23,621 nt of DNA, taken from positions 1 to 23,621 of the forward strand of contig LJUY01000044.1 of NCBI GenBank assembly GCA_001304015.1. Reading direction: 5' to 3'. Source of the DNA: a candidate division Zixibacteria bacterium SM23_81 (GTDB lineage: Bacteria; SM23-81). Of this stretch, positions 13,957-22,721 are shown in pieces. The notes beneath the pieces were generated by a model, which was not told where the DNA came from, did not search any database, and worked only from the letters and a program-made list of their open reading frames with translations. Numbering within the stretch: the first letter of the stretch is position 1; each line of letters begins with the position of its first letter. The translations under genes and the position numbers were made by a program.

Positions 13957-14520
13957 TCAATCTGACCATCGGTAATCCATCTGTTGGCGGATCTGCTCTC
14001 TGGCCTCCGGGCCGACTATTCTCTCGCAGAGATACAGTCCCAGGTCGATGGATGCCGCAACTCCCCCTGCGGTGATGACCTCGCCCTCGTCAACAATCCT
14101 CTCGCTCACCACAGACCGACAAAATCCCCGCAGATCTTCGAAAGCCTTGGGATGGGTGGTGGCCCTTTTGCCCCTCAAGAAATCCGCGGCACCCAGGAGC
14201 AAGGCACCAGTGCAGACAGAAACCTTTATACTGCTCGACCTCGCTGTTCTGATCCAATCGATGAACTGCACGTCATCGATCAACGTTCGAGCGCTGACGC
14301 CGCCGGGCACGATGATCATGTCGTAGTCTTCAAGAGGTTCGCCCACCTTGGTGGGCACAAAACACAGACCTGTGCCGTCGCGGACCTCATGGGAACAAGC
14401 GCAAACCTGCCATTCCAGATCCGGGATGAATCCCATGGTCTTGAGCCGAGCGATGGGATCGTAGACGCCGATAAAATCCAAGGCCGTCATTCCATCGTAA
14501 ATGACGAATGCGACTTTCAT
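13957..14520 (-). CDS. DJ-1/PfpI family protein (isonitrile-hydratase-like)
   Basis: 187 residues. Typical features: KVAFVIYDGMTALDFIGVYD at the start, MIIVPGGVSART, the nucleophile elbow VSVCTGALLLGAADFLRG with Cys103, then RATTHP and VITAGGVAASIDLGL. This subgroup includes isonitrile hydratase and the N-terminal domains of GlxA-type regulators; here no DNA-binding domain follows, so it is an enzyme or a stress-type protein. ATG at 14520 overlaps the stop of the cupin gene by 4 bp, indicating translational coupling. Substrate unknown. Confidence 0.9.
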   Translation of the reverse strand: MKVAFVIYDGMTALDFIGVYDPIARLKTMGFIPDLEWQVCACSHEVRDGTGLCFVPTKVGEPLEDYDMIIVPGGVSARTLIDDVQFIDWIRTARSSSIKVSVCTGALLLGAADFLRGKRATTHPKAFEDLRGFCRSVVSERIVDEGEVITAGGVAASIDLGLYLCERIVGPEAREQIRQQMDYRWSD

Positions 14521-14909
14521 GGATTTGTTTCCATTTCCAGATCACCACCCCCAACAACCTCTTCATCCTCAGGCCTCCATGGGGGATCCACAATGCACAG
14601 AAAGACCAAATCAGACTGTCCGTCGTTTCGGATTCTCTGAATCGATTGAGGAGGGATGTAAATCGCCTGTCCGGCCATGACCGCTTCTCTGTGGTCATCG
14701 ACGTACATCTGGCCAGTCCCTTCCAGAATGTAGTAGACCTCCGCGCTCTTCAGCCTATGGGCTAAAGTAGTCTGGCCGGGCCTTACCCTGGTATGCGCCA
14801 GGCTGTATCGTATGGTGAGGTCCTCCTTGAGAGGATTCAACAACTCCCTCAGGATGGAATTGTCGCCGGCGATGATTTCTGCACATTTTCTTAGATCTTT
14901 GATGAACAT
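14517..14909 (-). CDS. Small cupin-fold protein with altered metal ligands
   Basis: 130 residues, one cupin_2 barrel. Motif 1 is G-x5-H-x-L-x3-E (PGQTTLAHRLKSAEVYYILEG: His51, Leu53, Glu57), so the second His of the usual HxH is missing. Motif 2 (AGQAIYIPPQSIQRIRN) has Gln91 where His is usual. Relatives with 'LVFLCVxxPP' near the end normally keep all ligands; this protein may bind no metal or use a different site. It overlaps the DJ-1/PfpI gene and starts 36 bp after the TatD-like gene. Function unknown; small-molecule binding is a reasonable guess. Confidence 0.85.
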   Translation of the reverse strand: MFIKDLRKCAEIIAGDNSILRELLNPLKEDLTIRYSLAHTRVRPGQTTLAHRLKSAEVYYILEGTGQMYVDDHREAVMAGQAIYIPPQSIQRIRNDGQSDLVFLCIVDPPWRPEDEEVVGGGDLEMETNP

Positions 14910-14945
14910 ACTGTCCCTCTCGAAAGCGTCACATTAAAATGATTA

Positions 14946-15740
14946 TCAAGGGCTCTGATTCTTGTTAAGAATCCTTGTATACACCTCAGACCACCTGGAA
15001 TCATCCCCAATGAGCCTTTCGAAGTTAGATTGCACCGCCTGAACCATCTCCTGGGCCGTGATCCCCCTCAACTTGGCCAATGCCTCGACCACCTCTGTAA
15101 CCATCCGGGGCATTCCGGGGACGCCCGTCAACCACTCGAGACCACCGGGATTATCCGTCTCGGTGAGCAACAGCTCCGTCGGTAATTCCCGGACTATCGT
15201 TTTGATGTCGTCAGAATGGAGGACTTCAAGGCCCACGGTGAAGTATATTCCCCTGTCCTTCAGTTCTCGAAGGATGTCCAGGGGTCCCGAATACCAATGC
15301 ACGATGGCGCGCTGAATATCATACTGCCGCAGCAGCTTGAAGGTCTCCTGCTCCGCTCCTTTGGTGTGCAGGTTGACGATCTTATCCTGTTCTTTAGCCG
15401 CCGTCAGGAAGAACTCGAACACCTCTCGCTGCGCCGGATATTGACGAGTATCCTCCACAAATTGGTGGTCTAACCCGATTTCACCGAGCATGAGGCTCTG
15501 CTCGACGGCTCCGGTCAACTCCTGCAAGCGCTGGACATACTCAGGGGCTTTCCACGGATGCACCCCAAAAGTGGGCAGCACCAACCGGCTCATCTGGCCT
15601 ATCTCGAGGTTGCGTCGATACGATGCAGGATCCATGGAGTTGCTGATGGTGAAAATCTCGTGTCCTTTGATCTCCTCCAGGGCTGATTCCAAGATATCGT
15701 CGGTGTAAAGGTCAAGATGTGCGTGGGCATCGATGAGCAT
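14946..15740 (-). CDS. TatD-family metal-dependent hydrolase
   Basis: 264 residues, cytoplasmic amidohydrolase-like barrel. Metal-site residues are at their usual places: His6 and His8 (DAHAHLD), Glu87 (GEIGLD), His125 (NLHTKG), His148 (IVHWYSG), Asp196 (TETDNPG). The region GVHPW (59-63) is also family-typical. TatD proteins are DNases or hydrolases of unclear substrate. It sits between a PH-domain membrane protein (54 bp upstream) and the cupin gene. Start ATG at 15740 has only a weak ribosome site. Confidence 0.9.
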   Translation of the reverse strand: MLIDAHAHLDLYTDDILESALEEIKGHEIFTISNSMDPASYRRNLEIGQMSRLVLPTFGVHPWKAPEYVQRLQELTGAVEQSLMLGEIGLDHQFVEDTRQYPAQREVFEFFLTAAKEQDKIVNLHTKGAEQETFKLLRQYDIQRAIVHWYSGPLDILRELKDRGIYFTVGLEVLHSDDIKTIVRELPTELLLTETDNPGGLEWLTGVPGMPRMVTEVVEALAKLRGITAQEMVQAVQSNFERLIGDDSRWSEVYTRILNKNQSP

Positions 15741-15794
15741 ATTAACTCAAGGCTCTGTTGGGAGGACTCTGGCTCTCGTCGGGACTCATCCTTT

Positions 15795-16382
15795 TCACGG
15801 TCTCTCCTGTCTCTCAAGCAATTGACGAATTGCCGTCAGTTCCTTTAAAATGTGTCCTAAAGTCTCCGAGTTACCCTCAGCTTTTGCCCCCTTTGGCAAG
15901 GTTGCTGGGCCGGCAATAGCAGAGCTTCCCACCTTTACCATGACGGCCTCTTTCAGTCCCTCCAGATCTTTCATCCCCTCCATTTTGAGCTCCGCCGTGG
16001 CGCCCTGTTGGCCACCGGCGCCGGCCGTTTGGCAGTGGATGGTTCCGACATGGTACTTTCGCTGAAGCGGCCCCTGGGTGATGTCCACGTTGGTGATTTT
16101 GTGATAGGGAACGGTGGCGAATCTTTTCCAGAACACGCCTTTTTGGCCCTTGATAACCTCTTCTGTGATGGAATACTCCAGGGATCTGAAGTATGCGGGA
16201 ATCCAAAACAGAAAAGGCAACGCGAAAACCACCCACGCAGCCGTGCAAATGGTAAAGACAAGCTCGTTGACCATGAAAATCAGAATAAAGCAGGGAATGA
16301 AAATAGGAAAGAACACCAGTGACCAATGGATAAGCCAAACGGTTCTCTGCCCCCTCTCCGGCCTGACAAGTATCTGGTCCAC
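15795..16382 (-). CDS. PH-domain (DUF304/YdbS-like) membrane protein
   Basis: 195 residues from GTG at 16382, chosen because AAAGGAG lies 5 nt before it; a TTG at 16424 would add 14 residues with a weaker site. Two hydrophobic helices (about residues 14-50: LIHWSLVFFPIFIPCFILI and FTICTAAWVVFALPFLFWI) are followed by a bacterial PH domain: SLEYSITEEVIKGQKGVF, VPYHKITNVDITQGPLQRKY, GTIHCQTAGAGGQQGA. A low-complexity linker and a short helical C-terminus (ILKELTAIRQLLERQE) follow. Family members sit in the inner membrane, and their role is mostly unknown. First gene of the cluster running to 11833. Confidence 0.87.
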   Translation of the reverse strand: MDQILVRPERGQRTVWLIHWSLVFFPIFIPCFILIFMVNELVFTICTAAWVVFALPFLFWIPAYFRSLEYSITEEVIKGQKGVFWKRFATVPYHKITNVDITQGPLQRKYHVGTIHCQTAGAGGQQGATAELKMEGMKDLEGLKEAVMVKVGSSAIAGPATLPKGAKAEGNSETLGHILKELTAIRQLLERQERP

Positions 16383-16513
16383 TTTTTCTCCTTTCTTCGC
16401 CGACAACGCGATTTTTGGAATCAAATATGAACCGCCCCATGTGCCCCAATGCTGAGTCTTGATTCAAGTGACGCCTAGGGGCGCATGGCGATTAACTTGC
16501 ATACAAACCATTT

Positions 16514-16536
16514 AAAATGCTTATGTTAGGCATTTT
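16514..16536 (-). terminator. Weak terminator-like hairpin at the end of the 16535 gene
   Basis: AAAATGC (16536-16530 on minus) can pair with GCATTTT (16520-16514), 9-nt loop, then TAAAT-rich sequence. The stem overlaps the TAA stop. It has low GC and only a short T tract. Confidence 0.35.
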
Positions 16537-18172
16537 ACTGAGTATCATAGCTTAATTTCTTAACTACCTGCTCAACGTTTTTCGGTAGACGAGATGAAAA
16601 GGCTCTCAGATTCTTGTTCAAACTATATTCCTCTGAAGGGTCAACGGCATAAAATGAAACCGTGTTATCGCCACATACCAGATTATTATAGATCTTCCAC
16701 GCTCCGACTTTGTTCCACTGGGAGGGTATTCCACCACACCCCTTAAACCAGCTTTCATATATAATAGCAATTCTAACATTCTTTTGCCTTGCCAAATTGG
16801 ATATCTGCAGTCTGTCATACCTCCCTTTTCTCAATAGCTCTGTTATCTCGTAATTGCCCAGTCCCCATAAATCGAGACATTCAAAATCCGCTAAGTAGTT
16901 AATAGCTCCAATATCATTTGCAGCTACCGACTTTCCTTGATAGAATTCTTTAAGAAACAACCCCATTTGGTACTGCTGTTCATAGATATTTGTGGTGGCT
17001 TGAGGCGTAGATTTTAGCGATTTTATCGCCCTTGAGTCGAAAGAGACAAGAATAATGAGAATGATAAGGGCTTCTGCTATGTACTTGAGCATTAAGCTCC
17101 TGCGCACTGCAAAGGATAATTTCCTGGATAGAAGGTCACCCATTCCGATGACCATGACAAATAGGCCCAGAGCTACCAGATATGCTTCGTATCTATTGTA
17201 CCAACCTGTCTTGGCAAATTGCATGTGCAAAAGAGCGCCGGTGATGAAAATGACCATCATTATTCTGGTGTCTCTCCATATTCCCTTTTGCTTGCTATAT
17301 TGAAAAAGAAAGATGATCAAAGCTCCTAGAATGAGAATTTGCATGTCAGGAGCTGATTTCATTTGATTATAAAGATTGTCCACGGAATGACTGAAAAAGT
17401 TAATGATTCCGGATAAAGAAGAAAACCTAGGCACCTGACCCTTCAAGAGAATAGGGTTTGGCAAGAAATACCATCCATTTGAAATTGAGATGACTCCATA
17501 TATTATTATTGGAAGAAGACCTGCTCCACCTAATCCCAAGGAAAGTATCGGTTTTCTTCTTAGAAGCAATAGTACGCTTACCACAAGAATCAAAAACAGC
17601 CCTTCGTAACGAGCCATCGTGACCAGGGCTGCCAATATCGACCATAAAATGTACCGTTTCTTAGAGGATTTTTCATCTGAGAGAATTTTAGCGGAAAAAT
17701 AAACAAATAATATGGTTATAAGTGCGTGCATGATATGTTCCTGGCCAAAAAATATCAGTGCGGGCAAAGGAGTTAAAAAAGTTATGGCCAATAATCCTAA
17801 ACAGACGAAAAGGAGTCCTATTCCATATTTCCTAAAAAGAAAATAGGCTGACAAAATTAAAAGGGTTCCAAAAATACAATTCAGTACAAATGGGCTGACC
17901 TCACTTCTTCCCAACAAGAAGTAAATCAAAGATATCACTAACGTCCAAAGAGGCGAAGATGACGATGATGTAAAACCCTCTTTATTTATTCCCCAAACTC
18001 CATGTTGTGCGAAATTCTTTGCAATTGCCATATGGATATAAGGGTCATCAAGACCATAGACGAGATGCCCCTGATTCTGTTTGACAGACAGGGTCAACAG
18101 TATCGCAATCGTTCCCCAGAAGACCGCTAATCCTATGATCAGAGGCCAATGTTTTTTAACCAAGCTGGCCAT
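16535..18172 (-). CDS. GT-C type membrane glycosyltransferase (mannosyl/arabinosyltransferase-like)
   Basis: 545 residues with many membrane helices. First helix at about 9-31; the first periplasmic loop carries an Asp-Asp pair (LDDPYIHMAIAKNF, Asp42-Asp43), the catalytic-acid signature of GT-C enzymes that use lipid-linked sugars, and then GFTSSSSSPLWTL. A soluble C-terminal region (about 400-545) contains AANDIGAINYLADFECLDLWG. The downstream neighbour on the genome has the same architecture. It would transfer sugars on the outer side of the inner membrane, onto a glycan or lipid. The gene is visibly richer in A/T than the neighbours on either side, including frequent AAA/AAT/TTT/ATA codons. 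ATG at 18172 is the start; ribosome site modest. Confidence 0.83.
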   Translation of the reverse strand: MASLVKKHWPLIIGLAVFWGTIAILLTLSVKQNQGHLVYGLDDPYIHMAIAKNFAQHGVWGINKEGFTSSSSSPLWTLVISLIYFLLGRSEVSPFVLNCIFGTLLILSAYFLFRKYGIGLLFVCLGLLAITFLTPLPALIFFGQEHIMHALITILFVYFSAKILSDEKSSKKRYILWSILAALVTMARYEGLFLILVVSVLLLLRRKPILSLGLGGAGLLPIIIYGVISISNGWYFLPNPILLKGQVPRFSSLSGIINFFSHSVDNLYNQMKSAPDMQILILGALIIFLFQYSKQKGIWRDTRIMMVIFITGALLHMQFAKTGWYNRYEAYLVALGLFVMVIGMGDLLSRKLSFAVRRSLMLKYIAEALIILIILVSFDSRAIKSLKSTPQATTNIYEQQYQMGLFLKEFYQGKSVAANDIGAINYLADFECLDLWGLGNYEITELLRKGRYDRLQISNLARQKNVRIAIIYESWFKGCGGIPSQWNKVGAWKIYNNLVCGDNTVSFYAVDPSEEYSLNKNLRAFSSRLPKNVEQVVKKLSYDTQ

Positions 18173-18311
18173 GAATCTTCACCCGCGGCGATAAAAAGGA
18201 TCGCCGATAATCCCACCATACTGCAAAGCTTAGCTTTTATTGGCTAAATTACCCACTCACTTCCCGTCCATAACCAATGAGCCCAAATTTCCAGCGCCCA
18301 GCCTAGAATAT

Positions 18312-18446
18312 TTAGAGCAAGCAGGCTGAGGTTGAGATAGGCTTACGGTAACCGCAAATACGTTCTTGCCAAATGTCTCCATCAGGTCTTGCAATGAGAA
18401 TGATATACTTGAATCTGTTATGCTAACGGAACTTACGCGACGTCAT
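18312..18446 (-). pseudogene. Possible degraded small gene with an early amber stop
   Basis: Ten bases after the stop of the GT-C gene (18457), GGAGG 5 nt before ATG (18446) starts MTSRKFR, then TAG (18425-18423). The same frame continues open for about 37 codons (HNRFKYIILIARPDGDIWQE and on) to TAA at 18312-18314. The strong start signal and the open frame suggest a decayed gene; I do not recognise the product. Confidence 0.3.
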
Positions 18447-18456
18447 TTCAACCTCC

Positions 18457-19932
18457 TCATTTTCTCTTTTCGTAAACCCAAAGACTTCTCCCAGAAGCTA
18501 GACGATGAACCTTCAATGAATAGCGGCGATGAAACGCCGGATTCATATACAACTCTTTATCACTTAAGAATACAGGATATTGTGACCCCAAACTGGAACC
18601 GAACAAGATATAATCTGGACTTCTCGATAGAACATAGGCTCCATCGCCCTTTTCATGACCAGCCCAACCTTTCCCCATTCCCGAGATCTGACGATGTGCG
18701 ATGCGGTTGTCATTCATTCCCAGCATATCTATAGTTTTAAGCTTCGCAAAAAAGGGAACACTTCCAGCGGTATTTGTTGCTATCACAGCTTGCGGGGAGG
18801 TGTGCTTTCGAAACCAAAGTCCAACTTCTTTGCCATGCAATGCGACTTTGTCATGAATTATGTGCCCATAAATCTCACTATCAATTCTCATTTGAGCGAT
18901 ATTATATAAAACAAAGACCGTCACAATCAAAAGGGCTGCCAGCTTTTTCCTGATGAGCAATGATATTGACATGGCGGAGACAAGACACAATAGAGGCGCA
19001 ATTGGGGCGAAGAATCTGAATGCAGGCATACAATCTCCGCCGACCAGTATTATATACATCGTGTATGTTGCCGCCACAAGTGGCAATATGAATAAGCTCC
19101 CATACCTGCTGAGCCATTTGCGTGATGCGCTTGCCAGGGATGAAATTATCAAGAGAAACGCCGGAATGGAGAAGCGAAACGCATATTTCAAACCTCTTGT
19201 TACTAGGTCAATGCTCATACCAGCTTTGGCATAGAATGTGTTAGGTAATAAATAACCATAGTATGAATACCTCCACATAAAATAAGGAAGATAGATAATA
19301 AGATAGCAAATCGCTAAGTAGAGAACCGCCTTATTCCCATTTTTAAGGCTTGCGACCAATTGATCAACGAATATGACCGCAAAGACCAGCACACCCTCTG
19401 GACGAGCCATTGTCGATAGGGCACATATAATCCCCAGGAAACCTAACCGCCGTCTGTTATCGGCCAGATGTTTTGTCGACGCATAGATCAGGAGTGATAA
19501 TAACGTGACAAAAGCAAATAATGTAACCTCCATTCCGCTTGTGGCCCAAGGCGTGAATATACCGCAAGTACCGAGCAATACGGCGCCGAGGGCAGAAACT
19601 TTCCTATCAATCTTCCTGATAAATCGATGTGTGTGAGCCAATAGCAGGATACAACTTATGCTGAACAGCATTCCCAGAAGCTTGGAAAAGAAAATAATAT
19701 CAAAACCAACTCTTCTCCCTATGGCCAACAATACGACCCACAAGAAGGAAGTGTATCCCTCCACCCTTTCACCGATATTATATACCAGACCATGCCCCGA
19801 GAAGAAGTTCTCAGCGTATCGAAACAGAATAAACGCATCATCCAACATCCACGGATAAATACAAATGTTATGAACGGCAATTGTGATTATCGAGACGGCC
19901 ACTGCTATCCATGTAAGAGATTTTTTGGCCAA
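18457..19932 (-). CDS. GT-C type membrane glycosyltransferase (AftB/GT89-like)
   Basis: About 491 residues, about ten helices. The N-terminal pattern WMLDDAFILFRYAENF (Asp31-Asp32), then GHGLVYNIGERVEGYTSFLW, is the hallmark of the large family that includes the mycobacterial arabinofuranosyltransferase AftB; family members transfer a sugar from a polyprenyl-phosphate donor in the periplasm. The C-terminal periplasmic part includes VIATNTAGSVPFFAKLKTID and GMNDNRIAH. Start is TTG at 19932, because GGAGG lies 6 nt before it; GTG at 19950 is an alternative. It is followed by a similar gene at 16535, and preceded by the sucrose-phosphate-synthase-like gene. Acceptor and donor are unknown; the FCB context suggests envelope or surface-protein glycosylation. 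Confidence 0.85.
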   Translation of the reverse strand: MAKKSLTWIAVAVSIITIAVHNICIYPWMLDDAFILFRYAENFFSGHGLVYNIGERVEGYTSFLWVVLLAIGRRVGFDIIFFSKLLGMLFSISCILLLAHTHRFIRKIDRKVSALGAVLLGTCGIFTPWATSGMEVTLFAFVTLLSLLIYASTKHLADNRRRLGFLGIICALSTMARPEGVLVFAVIFVDQLVASLKNGNKAVLYLAICYLIIYLPYFMWRYSYYGYLLPNTFYAKAGMSIDLVTRGLKYAFRFSIPAFLLIISSLASASRKWLSRYGSLFILPLVAATYTMYIILVGGDCMPAFRFFAPIAPLLCLVSAMSISLLIRKKLAALLIVTVFVLYNIAQMRIDSEIYGHIIHDKVALHGKEVGLWFRKHTSPQAVIATNTAGSVPFFAKLKTIDMLGMNDNRIAHRQISGMGKGWAGHEKGDGAYVLSRSPDYILFGSSLGSQYPVFLSDKELYMNPAFHRRYSLKVHRLASGRSLWVYEKRK

Positions 19933-20032
19933 TACAGGCCTCCAAGCCACGAGCTATTCTTTCAAGAAGACGCCGGAGAGAAGAATCCATTTGCGCACAA
20001 GGAAAGATGCTGCTTTTTGCATATCCCTCAAG

Positions 20033-21319
20033 TTAACCGTTCTCTTTCACCCTCATAAACTCCCGGTAAAAGGCGACGTGCTTCTCGGCGATGGCCTCCC
20101 AGCTGAATTGCTCCTGAATGGTCTTGCGACCTGCCTCGCCCAGGCTGTCGGATAACTTCCGGTCTTTCAGCAGCCTTATCATGGCCCGGGCAAATTCCTG
20201 GGCTTTTTGGGGGTCCACCAATAGCCCATTTTTCTCCGAGTTGATCACGTTGCGGATGCCCCCGAACTTGGAGGCCACGATCGGTCGGCCACAGGCCATG
20301 GCCTCCAGGGCTGTCATGCCGAAAGGCTCGAAGATCGACGGCAGGGCAAACAGCTCGCTGTGCCGATAGTAGGGGACGACGAGCTCATCCGGGACATAGC
20401 CCATGATGTGCACTCGATCTGACATGCCCTTCTCTTCGAGGATCTTCTCCATAGAGGCCCGCACCTCCAGTTCGGTCTCCTGAGGCTTAGGAGAGCCGCC
20501 ACCGATAACCAGATGCACATCCGGCACCTGTTTTGTGACCATATCGAAAGCATACAGAAGGAGATCGTGCCCTTTGTTGCTGTCGATACGACTCAGAGTG
20601 AAAACATATCTGGCCGGCAGGTCGGTTTCCGCTGGCCGTTCCCCTGGCTCGAGGGGACGGAAGGTGTGCACATCCACTCCCGGGGGAATAACCTCCACAT
20701 TGTCCGAAGAAAATCCGTACAGCTCCTCAAGCTTCTTCTCCTGGACCTGGGTGGTGACCGTTTGAGCCTTCACCGATCGAAAGATGCGCAGCTCCTCCGA
20801 TATGCGGTGCTCGAAGTTGTATTTCTTCTCCATAGCTTCGGGATCTCCCCCCATCTGCTGGCGCTTCCATGCTCCCAGAGAGTGGGCGGTGAAAAAGGCC
20901 GGTTTATCAGACGCTCTGGCCACATCCAGGGTGACGATGCCCGCGTCCACATAATGGCCATGGAAGATGTCATAGTAGAGTTTATTCTTGCGGATGAATT
21001 TAACCATATTTTCCGCCAGTTCAGGCAGTATCCCGTAGATCTCCTCTTTAGGTATGAATTTCCATGGACCGGCCGGTATCCGGATAACCCGAACGCCAGG
21101 AGAATGAGGCACTGTTTCGATCTGCTTTTTGGCACGATCAAACCATCTCGTGTAGATGTCCACTTTTATTTTATGAGTTGCCAGAGCTTTCGCTAACTGG
21201 AGCACATAGACCACCTGTCCACCAGTGTCCGTCCTGCCCAGCTGTGGCACGGGGTCAAAATAACCATGTGTGCTCAGCATGCATATGGCCTGGAGCCTGG
21301 CATCTGTTCCTTCAGGCAT
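20033..21319 (-). CDS. Sucrose-phosphate synthase-like GT4 glycosyltransferase
   Basis: 428 residues, GT-B fold. N-terminal domain: MLSTHGYFDPVPQLGRTDTG, then GGQVVYVLQLAKAL (about 33-46), the motif shared by sucrose-phosphate synthase and sucrose synthase. C-terminal domain: FTLSRIDSNKGHDLLLYAF (nucleotide-sugar side) and the ExxxxxxxE motif EPFGMTALE (Glu331, Glu339), then GRPIVASKFGG and NGLLVDP. It would make sucrose 6-phosphate or a related disaccharide phosphate (mannosylfructose-phosphate synthase has the same look), possibly as a compatible solute. No phosphatase gene follows. ATG at 21319 overlaps the kinase gene by 8 bp; GAGG lies 10 nt upstream. Confidence 0.87.
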   Translation of the reverse strand: MPEGTDARLQAICMLSTHGYFDPVPQLGRTDTGGQVVYVLQLAKALATHKIKVDIYTRWFDRAKKQIETVPHSPGVRVIRIPAGPWKFIPKEEIYGILPELAENMVKFIRKNKLYYDIFHGHYVDAGIVTLDVARASDKPAFFTAHSLGAWKRQQMGGDPEAMEKKYNFEHRISEELRIFRSVKAQTVTTQVQEKKLEELYGFSSDNVEVIPPGVDVHTFRPLEPGERPAETDLPARYVFTLSRIDSNKGHDLLLYAFDMVTKQVPDVHLVIGGGSPKPQETELEVRASMEKILEEKGMSDRVHIMGYVPDELVVPYYRHSELFALPSIFEPFGMTALEAMACGRPIVASKFGGIRNVINSEKNGLLVDPQKAQEFARAMIRLLKDRKLSDSLGEAGRKTIQEQFSWEAIAEKHVAFYREFMRVKENG

Positions 21320-21956
21320 TCTTTTTAACCTCATAGTCTTTGGTGATGATGATATCTGCTTTGGGCTTGTGGGAGGATATGATCTGGTGCTCAATCTTGA
21401 GAATCTTTTCAAGAAATTCATCCTGTTCTTCCCTGGCTCTGCGTTTGCGTGACTTCTTTGTGTCGACATAACTGCGGTCGATGAAGATGTGTCTGTCAAC
21501 ATTCTTCAGAAGAGTCGTGTACGTTCCCTCGACGATCACCGCCTTAACGCCCTTTAGTGCTATGGTTTCCTCGACAATTCGATCCTCGTCGAAAAGCACC
21601 AACGGTTTTTCGATCTCTTCTTTCCCCATCATGATGTCCTCGAGATTTTGGTCCAGCAGTGTCAGGTGAACCTCACAGAGTCCCACGTGATGAATATCTA
21701 TCCTACGCAAGCTGGCGTTTGTCTTGGGAGGATATACGAAGTAGTCGTCCTGTTGGATGATGACGCTTTGAAAATCCTTTTCAGCGAGCAAGTCACTGAG
21801 GGCAGCGGCAACTTCCGACTTCCCGCTCCCGGACTCTCCGGCGACGGTCATGATGAATCTACCCTGGTGTTTTGTGATCTCCGGCAGGAAGAAATCCATC
21901 AGCTCGCGGGCAGCTCGAATGTGCTCTTCTCCAATGATGAGTTTATCGCCTTTCAT
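21312..21956 (-). CDS. P-loop kinase of the uridine kinase/phosphoribulokinase type
   Basis: 214 residues. Walker A GESGSGKS (40-47) follows FIMTVAGE; IIQQDDYFVYPP is the typical substrate-binding stretch after it (QQDDYF in place of the classical DDFY region); VIVEGTYTTLL is the Walker B-like strand; RDxxxRKRRAREEQ gives the basic lid-like region. Members phosphorylate nucleosides, ribulose-5-phosphate, pantothenate or other sugar-like groups. The overlap with the sucrose-phosphate-synthase-like gene suggests a common pathway, perhaps phosphorylation of the sugar acceptor, but that is inference. Start ATG at 21956, with GGA about 10 nt upstream. Confidence 0.82.
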   Translation of the reverse strand: MKGDKLIIGEEHIRAARELMDFFLPEITKHQGRFIMTVAGESGSGKSEVAAALSDLLAEKDFQSVIIQQDDYFVYPPKTNASLRRIDIHHVGLCEVHLTLLDQNLEDIMMGKEEIEKPLVLFDEDRIVEETIALKGVKAVIVEGTYTTLLKNVDRHIFIDRSYVDTKKSRKRRAREEQDEFLEKILKIEHQIISSHKPKADIIITKDYEVKKNA

Positions 21957-22064
21957 TTACATCATCTTCCTAAAAGAATAGTATTCCATTTAATACAAAC
22001 GGGAGATGTTTCTTCTCGATGAACTGCTACTACTCGCTGAGAGCAAAGGGTATATTTCTGCGAT

Positions 22065-22721
22065 TTACTCTCGTAATTCTTTCAGGATCGCCTCCGTCGT
22101 CAACACAAAGGCAAAGCCAAAAGCAAGATTTAGCAGACTGGCTAGATGCATCTGTTCATCGACACTCCCTGTGCCATCTGCGGGGATGAAGATCCTGTAG
22201 TCTCGGTAATAAGCATCTCGGGCTGTAGATTCACAACATAGGTTGGTCATGATGCCCGAGATGACCAGGTCTTCGACTTTCAAACAGCGCAGCACCGTCT
22301 CTAAATCAGTATCGTAAAATGCTGAATATCGATGTTTGGAAACCACCTTCTCATTTTGAAGCGGGGCGACATCCTTATGTATCCTGCTTTCCATATTGCC
22401 TTCCAAGCACATACCCTTCCACCACCACTCCATAATGCCAGCATCAAGCTTTTGGGGGTGATGAACATGTTGCGTGAATATTACCGGTCGACCCGCCTTG
22501 CGAAATGCCGCCAGAAGTCGCTTCAGCATTGGGATAATGGCTAGTCCCCCACAGGTGAAAGTAGGGGAACCGGGATCCAAGAAGAAATCCTGCATATCAA
22601 TGATGAGAAGAGCTGCTTTATCTCGATTGAGCCGCATCCGATGTTGATTGAATGAGGCGATCTTCTCCAGCCAGAACTGCGTTTTGGCGCCAAGAGTTTC
22701 TGGTGTTACATAGGGCTTCAT
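22065..22721 (-). CDS. Isochorismatase-like cysteine hydrolase
   Basis: 218 residues. The family triad is visible: Asp42 (LLIIDMQDFF), Lys129 (VSKHRYSAFYDTDLE), and Cys162 in IMTNLCCESTARDAYYRDYR. The motif TNxCCExTARDA is that of the nicotinamidase, N-carbamoylsarcosine hydrolase and biuret hydrolase-like branch. Cytoplasmic hydrolase; substrate unknown. It starts at ATG 22721, which overlaps the stop of a 42-codon open frame by 4 bp (ATGA). It lies about 110 bp before the kinase gene, so may share the transcript, but I see no promoter I trust. Confidence 0.9.
   Translation of the reverse strand: MKPYVTPETLGAKTQFWLEKIASFNQHRMRLNRDKAALLIIDMQDFFLDPGSPTFTCGGLAIIPMLKRLLAAFRKAGRPVIFTQHVHHPQKLDAGIMEWWWKGMCLEGNMESRIHKDVAPLQNEKVVSKHRYSAFYDTDLETVLRCLKVEDLVISGIMTNLCCESTARDAYYRDYRIFIPADGTGSVDEQMHLASLLNLAFGFAFVLTTEAILKELRE

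Noticed and set aside
20513-21196. 227-codon plus-strand ORF opposite the GT4 gene
   Set aside because: The minus strand encodes all GT4 motifs; this frame is a shadow.
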